Assembly: GCA_965649825.1 (NCBI GenBank)
Contig: OZ287701.1
Coordinates: 62,001 to 126,000 of the forward strand
Direction: 5' to 3'
DNA length: 64,000 nt
Source: Penicillus capitatus
Taxonomy: Eukaryota; Chlorophyta
The notes under the pieces are model-generated. The model was not told the DNA's origin, searched no databases, and saw nothing but the letters and a program-made list of their open reading frames with translations. Below are positions 22,135-33,687 of the stretch, in pieces; the first letter of the stretch is position 1, and each line of letters begins with the position of its first letter. The position numbers and the translations under genes are program-made.

Positions 22135-24041
22135 ATGGCCGCAACCAGCGCAGACGCCGGAACGTTTCCCCAGACGGAGCCACTCGTATCCCGTTTCCTC
22201 ATCTGCGTGTCAGCTTCGGACTTGTGTGCGTTCGTGCAGGAAAGCGGCACGCCGAGCGTTGCCTATCCAGCGCCCACAGCGCCGCCAAAGCGTGACATGT
22301 ATCCAGAGAAGGTGGCGCCGTTTTCTGAGGTGGTGAAACCCGCGGCCCCGCAACCTGAAGTCCTGACAGCCAGTTCTCTTGAGCCGACGCCCACCATTCC
22401 CGAACGACAGCCTATGGTGTTCAACATCACCGTGACAGATCCTGTCAAGGAGACGGTGGACGGTATGCTGCCAGGTGCGAACGTACCAACAACGAGGGAG
22501 TTAATTTCTATGGACGTGTCGATGGCTGTAGGAACGAAATCGTCGTTTCACACCTACTGCGTCAACACCAACACGACGATGCCATCTTATCGGCCAGAGA
22601 GCACCGTTCGTCGTCGTTTTCGTGATTTTGTGGACTTGTCAAATCTTCTCAGCGAAAACTATCGAGGTTACTTTGTTCCGCCTCGTCCACATCGCTCATG
22701 GTATCAGGGTAAATTTCTGATGAGAGCATCCTTCATCGAAGAGAGACGCGTCCTTCTCGAACGCTATCTCAAGGCGCTCATTTCACATCCAACCATTTCA
22801 CAGAGCGAGGAGCTGAGGATCTTTTTGGAAATAAGTGGACCGCTATGTAACCGTGCAGAATGGCAGGGCTTACATGCCGTTCCTCCTTCGTTCCTGGAGG
22901 GCACGACCAAGTTCTTCAGACAGATCATCGGAAAAGTGCATAACTGCTAGGTGATAGCTCTTTGAGTGACGGATGGGTCTGTGTGGATCAGGAGCGTATC
23001 ACACCATCGGCCACAGAAGTGTCGAAACCTGCAACGATGCGAAAGGACTTCGTATGGAGCTTCCGGAGTTCGATGAAGAATCTGGACAATCGCCGACGTC
23101 CTCCGCTGTACGAAGGAGCAGAATTTGAACTGAGAGAAGAGCGCACACGCATGGAAGAATTCAAGAAAGATGTCGATGCCTCCTGGAAATGGGTAGAGAT
23201 ATCCACGCACTCTATTTGTGTGTGATCTCCTGTATCTCTTAGGCAACGTACTGGATGGATCGCACCGACGCTGCCGCACGAGCCACGGATAACATTGCTG
23301 CTGCTTTTACTGCTCTGTCTGAGTATGAAGCAAATGAACGCTATGTACGGCTGGAAGCTCTGGGTATCGTCGGCAAGGTGACGTCTTGCATCTCACGGAC
23401 GATCTCGTTGATCGATAGCCGGATATCGGTGCCGTCTTGTGTAGGGAGCTGCTCGCGTGCAGGCAATTTATCGTCGGGGACTGCAAGAGGCCTCCAGTCC
23501 GCTCTCCACTCTCTACAACTACACCGAACTGATGCGTCCTGTCTTGTCTGCCCTGAAGAGTCGTGAACAGGCCTTGAATACCGTCCAGATGCTGGAACGG
23601 GATCTGGAAGCAAAGAGGACCAAAGTGCGCCAATTGGAGATTGAACCAAAGAAACAAGCCAAAGTACAGAAGAGCGCGATAGATGGATGGATGGGCACTA
23701 ACGTATCACTTCCGCATGCGCTTAGGCAGATCAATTAAAAGAAGATATTAAGGCAGTCGAGGCATCATTAGTCGCAGCTCAGAACTATTATGAACGCGTC
23801 GCACGGAACAACCAAGAAGAAACCGAACGATTTCGGCGTTATCGTTCAGAGGATTGGATGGAAATGCTCAAAACATTGTCGAGTAAGATCCCGATCGCAT
23901 CTCTGCGCCGCCTCATCCACTTTCTCTCGGCTTACAGAGGCTGAGCATCGGCGCTGCGTCGAAATGCAAGAAGTCTGGGCGGAGCTTGCCAAGGAACTGG
24001 GAGCCGATGCTGCAACCATCAATGCGGCTGTGACACAATAA
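22135..24041 (+). CDS. Sorting nexin with PX domain and BAR-like C-terminus (SNX4/SNX7 type)
   Basis: Exons 22135-22185, 22240-22935, 22992-23192, 23243-23377, 23445-23663, 23726-23882 and 23938-24041 give 520 residues. The PX domain binds phosphatidylinositol-3-phosphate on endosomes: FHTYCVNTNTTMP, VRRRFRDFVDLSNLL, the PPRP loop, and ERRVLLERYLKALISHP. The C-terminal 270 residues are a long helical region with coiled-coil heptads (KADQLKEDIKAVEASL, RFRRYRSEDWMEMLKTL) as in BAR-domain nexins that tubulate endosomes. The N-terminal 90 residues are Pro-rich. The first intron is in frame, so a longer unspliced form cannot be excluded. The start is the Met before AATSADAG; the frame is open further upstream, but without family support. 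Confidence 0.88.
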
Positions 24042-24319
24042 GTGATTCGTAAGGATGATGTTCATCATTGTGGGCGGATCAGAGTCACATCCGTTGTTAT
24101 TTGTTTCGTTCAGGACTAGTTTTTCATCTGTACAGTCTTCAAATTTGGTTTGATGTCGTTTTATTGCTTTTGTGTGCGAGATTCTTCGATGCGATAAGAA
24201 AAAAAAATAAACTCTAAGATGGAACTCCGTTGTTCGATACATCTGCTGTTACCGTGCTATTCTGATATATGCATGAGGATAGGGTTTCAAAAGGGCCCCT
24301 CTAAACGAAGGCTCGGCCA
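24042..24319. other. Short intergenic region between convergent genes
   Basis: 278 bases with an A-rich run ending AATAAA at about 24196-24211, suitable as a polyadenylation signal of the sorting-nexin transcript. No gene is seen. Confidence 0.4.
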
Positions 24320-25050
24320 CTACATCGAACCTATAGACTCTCCCTGTTTCAAAATCTCGTGATCCATGAGTGGCTTAGACGCAATGAGTTTGAGATCGCC
24401 GGCGACGATGTGAAGAGATGGACAGGTGTCGTGAAGGATAAGGGAGGACCATGCACGAAGGGAGATACCGACGGTTAGACCTTCAGCAAAACGCTGAAAA
24501 AGCTGCTGACCTGATGGAGTATCGGACAACACACGAATGACTGCCCAGAGCTTTTTCCCATACCACTTAAGCTCGAGAATCTCGTCCATAAACTCCTCAA
24601 GAAGGCATGGACGAGTGGACGTCACATCATCACCTGATGGCTGACGGCGCTGGACGATATACAGCAGTACTTTGGATCGGTGTATGCTGGATGACCGAAT
24701 TCACCGAAAGCGCATCCCGGCTGGACACATGCACGAACATACGCCTTCGTCTTCTCGTGCAAAACGCCCTACAGTTCGGTCACGAACAGCCTGTCCATCT
24801 CGTTCGATACGATCCAAACGAGAGGATAGATACGTCCATTACGACTCGCGACATTGGCCTGGATCACCATCCCTGTCACATCACTCGCTGATCGAATCGG
24901 GCATGAGGATGGATGGACCATGGACGATGAGGTTTCCTCCATTAAGAGCCACACTCCTCGCAAAACGCCTTTTTCGTCGCCACTGCAGCAGATGCCGTCA
25001 CATCACGTTTGCATGGCGATCGCAAGACCTGTGCCACTGACGTGACGCAT
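24320..25050 (-). CDS. T4 gp21-like prohead core protease (MEROPS S80-type) in a spliced nuclear gene
   Basis: Four exons (25050-25007, 24982-24820, 24768-24634, 24595-24320) sum to 205 residues, the size of tailed-phage prohead proteases. Family blocks occur in order: VIQANVASRNGRIYP (phage form: xxQAxVxNRNxRxYP), GEFGHPAYTDP with the catalytic-type His, SAVSHQ then ILELKWYGKKLWAVIRVLSD (phage: IEDMWWKGxxVYGxARV), TVGISLRAWSSL with the catalytic-type Ser in the GISxR box, and GDLKLIA. In phages this enzyme cleaves scaffold and capsid proteins during head maturation. Here it lacks capsid neighbours, carries three introns (24-51 nt) and sits between ordinary eukaryotic genes. I infer a captured gene of phage or Duplodnaviria-like origin. 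Catalysis and cellular role are unproven; the N-terminal 40 residues are poorly conserved. Confidence 0.72.
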
Positions 25051-25100
25051 CTCCAAAAGCGTCGCATCGAGTCGCGTACGACATCTCCTGCGCTTTGGCC
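25051..25100. promoter_or_regulatory. 50-bp divergent spacer between the prohead-protease-like gene and FLU
   Basis: The start codons of the minus-strand protease-like gene and the plus-strand FLU-like gene are 50 bp apart. The captured gene may therefore use or share a plastid-gene promoter; this is an inference from position only. Confidence 0.3.
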
Positions 25101-26183
25101 ATGTTTGCGACGTCTTCTCCATTCCGCGGCCTTTTACTGCACCGACATCCGCGGCGCGTCGTTTCGCCATCTCTTCTGAACAGTCGACGTCGTCATCGTC
25201 GACGACGATGCGCCATCCGACAACCGACCGTTTTCGCGAATCGTTACCAGACGAGTGTCGAAGTGCCGACCACCAAGACGCCCATCGCCTCCAACAACGC
25301 TCTCTTTTGGGTCGTCCTCGTCGCCCAAGTACACGCGTCAAGCATCGCCGCCCATATGGAGGAGAATCTCGCACAGAGTGTGGCGCTGGTCGGAGCGACT
25401 GTTGGCGGATTTCTTGCTCGGCGACGACGACGCGAATTGGAAACGCTCACAGAAAAACTGCGCAATGTCAATGCTGAACTCCGTCGGCAAAGAGAAGAAG
25501 ATCTGCACGTTTGTGAAGCAGATGGCGACATTGAGGCCATGCGATCGTACCGTGCGGCATTGGAAGTGGCCCTCGAAGCACCTTCTGAGCAACATCCGCT
25601 CGAAGATCACGGCACGAGTGAGAGTACACTGGCCGGGGCACGGCGCGAAGTATAACATCCACGCGCATACTTGGGGTCCCGATCGATTTCACTCATGTCT
25701 CAGTTTTCGCGTTCGCTGCAAGACAGTCGCGAGTCGCTGAGAATTGGCGATACGTCTGAGGCCTATTACCTCTGCAACAATGCCATTGCCTTGTCGAAGG
25801 AGATGAGGGATTTGCGTGCCGAGCGATCGGCGACGAAACTGAAGGCTCAGATATATAAGTAGTCACATCACACATTCCGAGGCATTAAATGTGTGAGATG
25901 ATGCATCAAGGGCAATGGATGAACCGCTGAAGGCATTGAAAAGCTTAAAAGTGTCTCTGGCCTTATCCGGCGATCTGGAGGATCATTCGGGAGACGTGGA
26001 CACTCTGGGCGACATCGGAGATATCTATACGGAGATTGGAGACTACGAACGAGCTGGCAAAGTATGCGAGGCATATATCTTCCTGCTTCTATTGTGTGTT
26101 CTGTTCAGTTCTATGACCTGTGTTGCAAAGTGATACGCGAGGAAGAGTATTCGGAAAATCTCTCGCCTTACTGGGACTGCTAG
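25101..26183 (+). CDS. FLU-like TPR regulator of tetrapyrrole synthesis
   Basis: Exons 25101-25649, 25704-25858, 25911-26061 and 26109-26183 give 309 residues. The architecture matches FLU, which represses glutamyl-tRNA reductase at plastid membranes in the dark. There is an Arg/Ser-rich transit-peptide-like N-terminus, hydrophobic stretches (NNALFWVVLVAQ; SVALVGATVGGFLARRRRR), a coiled coil (RELETLTEKLRNVNAELRRQRE) and C-terminal TPR units (SLRIGDTSEAYYLCNNAIALS, PLKALKSLKVSLALSG, GDIYTEIGDYERAGK). The last exon is short. The name rests on domain order rather than on a diagnostic residue; another plastid TPR membrane protein is possible. The 25859-25910 intron carries a TCACATCACACATT/AATGTGTGAG inverted repeat. 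Confidence 0.7.
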
Positions 26184-26516
26184 ATCACTCGGATTTGCTC
26201 GGAACCCGAATGCATGTTAATGAATATGGCTTATGGTCACACTTCCTTCTATTCCGATGTGACCTTTGTCGCTGCGCCATAGAGATTTGACGAACTCGAT
26301 GGCATAAGGGAATGCCATGGCGCTCACTCTTCGATGTATCATCACGACAGTAGTGCACATACCGTTGCAAAGGAAGTCCTCTGTACTGGCAACCGATCTC
26401 TCTCCCTGTCATCTCTGCTCTCAGTTCAATGGGATTCCTCAGATACTTATAAAACATCGACGACGATGCTCTATTGGAGAGGATGGATGTCTTTACAGGA
26501 CACGTCAATGTTGTGA
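26184..26516. other. Short region between FLU and SLX1 3' ends
   Basis: 333 bases. On the minus strand it holds further open frame with Cys residues (CQYRGLPLQRYVHYC) that could contribute a missing C-terminal zinc finger to SLX1 by splicing, but I could not find a consistent join. On the plus strand a frame ending at 26587 also looks protein-like. Neither is called. Confidence 0.3.
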
Positions 26517-27232
26517 TCAACATCGATGCTGACATGACGTCGTTAGATCTATTGGCTGTGCCTCAGAGGGCAGCTCCTCTTCAATGAGGTCTTCGATCCG
26601 ACAGAGACGAAGCGTCATGCCTTCCGGCAGAATCGATTCTACATAACAGCGTCACACTTTAGCCGAATGTGTGAGATATGGCGCAACGTATCGTCTGTTT
26701 GTCGGGATCTGATGTGAAGGGGCAAAGAATGAGAGGATGGCTTGACCATTTCTCACAGTGCAACATCTCAAACAGCACACACATCTGCACCATCACTTCT
26801 CTCTGTATCATTCTTGAACAAGTGACGACAGTACTTTGCCTTCGGGACCATGGAACGCACGTCGCGTCGAGTGCGTCACCCGCGAGCGCACATGACGTGA
26901 CCTGTAAGGATGTTTCCACGCCCACTCAAACCGACAGGCCTCAGCCTAACAGTCATCGCCAATTCCAGACATCTGGCTCTGCCGTGAAGATCGACACTTG
27001 ATCAGCAAAGCCATACACATACACCAGCATTTCCCATGGTCGACTGCATCGTGTCGCCGAGGCTCCGCCTTTGATCTCGCCGTTGTGTTGACGCAGACGT
27101 CGGCGAGGATCCACCGTGAAACTGCCGAGCATTTCAGATTGGCATCTCCTGCAGAAGCTGCACCGATATTCACCCGATGTAGCTGCGTCGGCTGTTCGGT
27201 TGAAGCGAACGCAAGAGATAACAGCCGTACAT
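26517..27232 (-). CDS. SLX1: SLX1 structure-specific endonuclease, GIY-YIG (3' end uncertain)
   Basis: Catalytic subunit of the SLX1-SLX4 resolvase that cuts branched DNA. Exons 27232-27174, 27121-26998, 26939-26835, 26784-26688 and 26638-26517 give 168 residues. The GIY-YIG domain is plain: MYGCYLLRSLQPNSRRSYIG, FTVDPRRRLRQHNGEIKGGA, RPWEMLVYVYGF and FEWAWKHPY with the catalytic Arg and Glu. The helical block KMCVLFEMLHCEKWSSHPL and RIEDLIEEELP follow. The C-terminal RING-type zinc finger of other SLX1 proteins is not evident before the stop at 26517, so either the protein is short or a further exon was missed. The 26639-26687 intron contains a TCACAC...GTGTGA hairpin. The divergent hydrolase start is 23 bp away. 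Confidence 0.82.
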
Positions 27233-27255
27233 CGCCTCTAAAAGACGGAACCGAA
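27233..27255. promoter_or_regulatory. 23-bp divergent spacer between SLX1 and hydrolase starts
   Basis: Only 23 bp separate two divergent ATGs. This leaves almost no room for separate 5' UTRs, so overlapping transcription start sites are inferred. Confidence 0.4.
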
Positions 27256-28648
27256 ATGAACGATACGTTGTCCGATCGTTGTGCATCATCACGTCGAGGA
27301 TTCGTAAAGACCTCAGACGGCTTCCGTATTCACTACTGGCTCTGCGAGGCGCACAATAAGGAAGGTGCGAACACGGTGAGAGCGCCGGATGTCGAAACCG
27401 AGGGACAAAACGGCGTCCGAATCCCGGAGGAACATATCATCATGATTCCCGGTACTTCAGCAAGGAACATCCGCCGGTCATTCTCGTGCTGACTGTCTTC
27501 CCTTTAGGGATTGCCACAGACAGAGAGGGATGGAATTACCAGATAGAAGATTTGTTACTTCACCAGGTACGGTGCAGAAAGAGTGAGAAAAGGAGTGAGC
27601 CTGCGTTTCAGGAGACATCCATGAATGTCGTGTGCTGTGTGCTGGACAATCGAGGCATCGGATTGAGTTCGACACCGACGACCAAGACTTCTTACACCAC
27701 AGAGCGAATGGCACAGGATGTCATCGAAACAGCAGTAAGGCGCCGACGTTGTGTATCTATCCCATTGGCATCTCGTCGCTGGGTTTCTAAAAGGATGCCG
27801 TTGGCTGGGAGCGTTTTCATTGTATGGGCTTTTCGATGGGTGGGATGATTGCGTGCAAAGTGGCTGCACGGGTGCCGCATCGACTGAAATCCCTTGTCAT
27901 ACTCAGTCCGGGGCATTGCCCGCCCTGTCGATGATATTGATGAGAAAAGTGTGACATAGGTGCGACAGGTGGAGGATGGCAGACGATTCCGCGCAACTGT
28001 TTTGGCATTTGTAATGCGCTGATGACATGGTTCTGCTGTGGCAGACGCATGCGAGCGTTCTGCGACCTGCGATTTCATTTCACGCCCAGAACGCTGAACC
28101 AGAAGGTCAGCAGCTCAACGGCGGCGCACAAAGTGTGACCGTGTGATGAAGGTGGATAAATTGGGGACGACACGATTGGATCGATTGATGCAGGAATACA
28201 CGCAGCAATCGCTTCGCAAATCGCAGAGCAGCTCAGGTCTATCGGGCCAACTGAGGGCGTGTTGGTATCATGATCTATCTTCCGACGAAACCAGCCGTAT
28301 TCTCCACAGTACTGACAGCTGTCACATCATTCATCTGATCTCACACTTTCATGCAGATGTGTTTCCTGTACTGGTCCTGCATGGTCGCCACGATCGTCTC
28401 GCAGATCCTCGATTCGGCCGAACCCTCGCAAAGCGCCTCGGAGGACGTTTTATCGAAGTCGACGGCGCTCATCTGATCAAACGCGAATGTCGCTCCGATG
28501 TGTGACCATCTCCAAAAGAGTGACGTGCTTATGTTCTTTCGCTGTCTAGGTGAGCCAGCATCTCATTACTCTACTAAGCGCCCAAGACAGAAGGAGGTCA
28601 CGTCCGTCAAGTCAACGGACGCGTTTGACGGTCGACAGCGTTTCGTAG
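27256..28648 (+). CDS. Alpha/beta-hydrolase
   Basis: Eight exons (27256-27451, 27508-27566, 27612-27734, 27794-27905, 27960-28132, 28194-28308, 28357-28499, 28550-28648) give 339 residues. Seen in order: FRIHYWL, IIMIPGIATDREGW, VVCCVLDNRGIGLSS, the nucleophile elbow HCMGFSMGGMIACKVAARVP (GFSMGG), SLVILSATGGGW, FPVLVLHGRHDRLADP with the acid Asp, and EVDGAHLIKREC with the catalytic His. So Ser-Asp-His are all present. It resembles the epoxide-hydrolase/esterase branch; the substrate is unknown and no organelle leader is seen. A cap region between residues 190 and 260 includes the FCCGRRMRAF segment. All seven introns are 45-61 nt, and four contain TGTGAC or TCACA motifs. Confidence 0.88.
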
Positions 28649-28752
28649 TGAAACAGTCCGATTCACAGTGTTCTTCCTATTCGCGATTTTAACAAGCAAC
28701 ATTTCTTCTGATAGATCCTTCCGCCTTTCTATTCCATATAAAGACTTCGTTC

Positions 28753-30557
28753 ATGTCGTACCCCACCACACGGCGCCTCCGAGCGACGGTCGACGAAGTG
28801 GAGCCCCTTGTCGACAACACATCCGATAAGGATTCGAACAAAAGTGCCGATGTCTCGCGGAAAGAAGGTCTCCTGTCACATCGTTTCGCTGAAACGGCCG
28901 ACGCGAGAGGGTGGTTGTCTGGCAGGACGGCGGCGTGGTTGGCAAACACAGCCATTCGATCTTCTGTCTGCTAGCATGAATCAGTCGCATTTTGTACTGA
29001 ACCTCTTCTCCATCATCTTCTTTTGTGTTGGCTGCCTGCTCCTGCTCATTTCGACCCATCAGCAAGTGAGAACTCCACGACAGGACTGCCGTTGATGACA
29101 GGCGACATTAGGGGATTAAGTTGATCATGCCGGATTGCCATTCCGAAACGACCATCACACAGAATACCAACAAGTTTGTGGCGGGCGGAAACTTCTACGA
29201 AGATGAGAAAACAGGTCAGCTGAAACGGAAGGCTGACAATGCTTTTCTGATTCCTGAGAAGAGAGAATCATTGCCAAAGTCAATTAATTTTCACAAAACC
29301 TTGCCCAAGAAAAAGACGACCGTTTTGGGAAAAGACGCCGCGGTCGAATTCGTTGTGACGGGTTCGACATCCACCCCCACGCACTCCAACTGACATGCAG
29401 CCAATGTCTTGTCGCAGGGAATATGGTCCCAGTCTCCCAAGCACTGAGATTGGATCATACCTATGCCCCAGTCGAACATATCAACTTTGACAGACTGGAG
29501 CTTGGAGAGTCGGAAGGTAGGGATCTTGCTGGACAATAGAGATGGCGGTATGGGTGATGACAGGTATGGATATGGGCGAGCCTTCGGATTTGAAGTTCTT
29601 CATTGCCATCATGAGTCGCTGCTGCTCCGAGAATAGTCGAGATGTCAGAAACGCGATTCGTGCCACATGGATGTCTCACGCGCTGACGACCTTTGACAAC
29701 GTGGACATTAAGTTCTTCCTGTCACAGCCAGACACCGCCGACTTAGACGAGAGCGTTGCCCTATTGCAAGAGGAAATTGCCGAGAACGATGACATCGTAG
29801 TGCTGAGAGGTCACGAGGCATATAATAATCTTCCCAACAAGACGTTGGGCATCTTCAAATACACGCTGTCCAATCCCAAGAGATATACACATCTGCTCAA
29901 GACAGACGACGATTGCTACGTCCGCGTGCACAAGCTCATGGAGATCCTGAATCCACCGGAAGGCCCACAGATGGAAGGCATGTATAAAGGGTGTATGGAG
30001 AACCGAGGGGGTTTCTTTCCCATACGGGATCCCAATTCTAAATGGTATCTGCGATACGATGAATTGGATGACTATACGGCACGGCCGATTCGAGGAACAA
30101 AGTATCTGGCTGGATGGGGATACATTCTCACACGTGATCTGCTGTTCCATGCCATGAAGAAAGTTTACGCCTGGGACAATAAGCTGGACAATGTTCCTAT
30201 CTGGTATAATGTCATGAAGTGGGAGGATGTGATGGTGGGGATCTTGATGGCAGACAAGGTGCCCTATCCCGACGCAGACTACCATTTCAAAGCAGCCTGG
30301 CGTGCCTGTACCAACGAAACAGCGGTATGAGCTGTCACATCACACAGCCATGTGCTATGGTGTGATATGTGTGTCTGTAGATTCGGCATCTGGATTTGGA
30401 TGCGCCTAGTCTGTTGGCAGGACTGTATGAACAGGAACTGAGTGGTCTCTGGCTGAAGAAAACAGTTCAGTGTAGTTCGGGCAACTACGTGGCCGGCGAT
30501 TACGGTGGATGGAAAAGGTGGCGGAATTCGATCACTGAAGCCTCATCTCGCATCTAG
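28753..30557 (+). CDS. Golgi GT31-type beta-1,3-galactosyl/N-acetylglucosaminyl-transferase
   Basis: Six exons (28753-28867, 28926-29065, 29121-29361, 29418-29516, 29564-30324, 30381-30557) give 510 residues. It is a type II membrane protein: a charged cytosolic tail, then the membrane segment FVLNLFSIIFFCVGCLLLLI at about residues 55-75, a stem, and a Galactosyl_T domain. Domain motifs are DVRNAIRATWM, the GNT-I-like strand KFFLSQPD, YTLSNPKRYTHLLKTDDDCYV with the DDD metal-binding motif, YLAGWGYILTRDL and WEDVMVGILM. Such enzymes extend glycans in the Golgi lumen; donor and acceptor cannot be told. The 30325-30380 intron has an inverted TCACATCACAC/GTGTGATATGTG repeat. Confidence 0.88.
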
Positions 30558-30675
30558 GATGACGACGATGTTTATCTGTTGCATCATGAATCTTTTGTTC
30601 TGATAACGCATTCGATTAAAGACTTCGGCGTTGGTGCGTGCGTTTTCGTGTGTTTGTTCTTGTTCGTTTGTGCGG

Positions 30676-31418
30676 ATGTCGAGTGGCAGTAGCAGTCATT
30701 TATCGAAGTCGAAACAAGACGACGACCCGCGTCACAGTATCGAACACCACTCCTCCTCCGTCTCCCCTCTGCGCGACGGAGCAATAGATTCACCATTTAT
30801 ACCTTCCTCCACTCTTCCTTATGACACAGAGGAGTGGAAACAGAACTTTCCTGCCTACTACTCTGGCTGCGTCGTTCCAGCCGTCTCGCAAAATCCGAGT
30901 CTGTTGAGTCAAGTGAGCGCGCGATGGTCTCTGTCGAGACGTGCGATGCGACAGGCCTGTAGATATGTTGCGAAGACACCGATCCTCTGAGCTGGAGTCT
31001 GACGCCACAGAGCGTGAAGTATGAGCAGAATCTGGCGACAACGACGGGAGGGAAATACGAACAGAGTCTTGCACAACCCGTGACGAAATTTGAGACGACC
31101 GTCGCATCTGCACCGGAGCCGACCGTGGAAGATACGGCGACGGTGGAGATGGACGAGGTCGATGCCAAGAAAGAAGCGGAGAAAGAAAAGAACCGCGCCC
31201 GGATGCGACGACTGAGAGCCGCACGCGATCCAGAGAAGATCGAAAGCGATCGAGAGAAGGCACGTGAGCGTACACGGCGCGTTCGGGCATCATGGAACGA
31301 GGAGAGACGTGAGAAGGAGCGACATCGAGCAAGGGAGTACATGCGAAGACGGCGGGCCATGAAGGCGAAACAGAACAGCGCCGGTCAGAAACGCTCACAT
31401 TCAACGGAAGAATCCTAA
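30676..31418 (+). CDS. Highly charged Arg/Glu-rich helical protein, possibly nuclear
   Basis: Two exons (30676-30912, 30963-31418) give 230 residues. The N-terminal half is Ser-rich with FPAYYSGCVVPAVSQNPSLL. The C-terminal half is a long charged helix with KKEAEKEKNRARMRRLRAAR and REKERHRAREYMRRRRA, in which the pattern RAR-x3-R-R-x-R recurs about every 27 residues. The repeated basic clusters resemble bZIP-type basic regions or KEN/RRR nuclear proteins, but no leucine zipper follows. The function is unknown. The splice is supported by a stop codon immediately after the donor and continuous frame after it. Confidence 0.6.
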
Positions 31419-31526
31419 AGAGAAAGGAACAAGAGGCTGGTCCATTGTCTGGGCATCTATGTGTGCATGCGTGCGGACGTGTGTAAAGTACTAGCCGCCA
31501 CGACAAAAATCGTGTACGGGATTGTG

Positions 31527-32414
<888 letters not shown>

Positions 32415-33687
32415 CTATACATAGATGAGATGCATTCATCTATGACGCCCGACGTGGCACATCCATCCATCTGGCACTCCTCTCGTATTCAGAAGAAAAG
32501 AGAGCCGGCTTCTGCCGATCGCGGCAGATGAATTGGAGGTGTGATCACTGGCGATGGATCTTCAGATGATGTTGGCTATTTGTTCTGAATCTTCAAGTTT
32601 GGCCTTGTGGCCAGAAGTTGACATTCCTTACGCGCATTTCTTGGAACGAGTACTTGTATGGGATTGGCGAATCGACTGAAGTGTCTCTCTTGCCCTTTAA
32701 ACCTCTGCTTTGGCTGTCATGGCATCGGCAGCAGTGCACGGGGACAGTATGCTTCTCAGACATTCCTCAGGCCTTGAGTGAAATGCGTGACGCGTTACTC
32801 GTAGTCATATCTGATCGCTGAAAGTCAGACTATGGAATGGAGTTCTGTAATGGTATTCATCTGTAAGACGAGTTTTACAGAGAGCCTGAGTGCGAATAGA
32901 GTTCAGTTTTCATAAAAAAACGTTGAAAATTCCCAGTACTGGGGATTGATGACATCCTTAAGCATTCAGAAAACACAATAGCGAACACACATAGAAACAC
33001 AAAGCGATTGGAGTTTTAAAGATTAGATTCCAGGAAACTTCGCATAAGAGCGGCGAGAAAGGAAACACCGACTGTCGCATGGCAAGCCAGACACAATTCG
33101 TTCGTTTGCTCTGTCATCGGCAATGAATAGAGCCAAAGTCTGTCAGGCATCCTTGAAAGAAGCAGCCATTCTCCACGATGATTCAAAAATTCCTCGGTAC
33201 GATGCATTCTTCCAAGAACAACGGAAACTTTGATCGACTGGCCGGCTGCTCATGGTATCAACGCTGCAGACACTGTCGTTCACATTCTGACTCCACGGCC
33301 TTGTCCATTGAGGAGACTCCAGCCGACGTAGCTTTGCAGAAAACCTTCTCAAGAGTTAAAGATAATCAATAACTGACATCTTTGAATTCTCGGTACAACA
33401 GTCATCGACTAGAAACGCAAGATAGTTTTGATAACACTTCAATCTTGCTGCAATGGCGTGCATCTGTAAAACACAAAGTGTGTTGTCCGTTCTTTTCTGA
33501 GACAGTGATGCTTACTTTTGGCAAAGCGGCTGCCATACGAACAACCTGGGACGGGGACCGGTGGCGTGACTCCATACCCACTGCGCCAATAACACACGAG
33601 GTGTCGACGAGGCGACAAGGACACATCCATCAGCAGCAGGTCAGGGCTCCATGGACCATCGTTCGACGCGCTGCGCGGACATGTAGT

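Noticed and set aside
24596-24633. TGATGTGAC as the universal branch point
   Set aside because: The motif occurs in both orientations relative to transcription and at variable distance from the acceptor, so a simple branch-point role does not fit.
30790-31506. 238-codon minus-strand frame opposite the charged protein
   Set aside because: Ser/Arg/Pro-rich antisense of Arg/Glu codons, without a family match. The plus frame has a splice junction and charged-helix periodicity.
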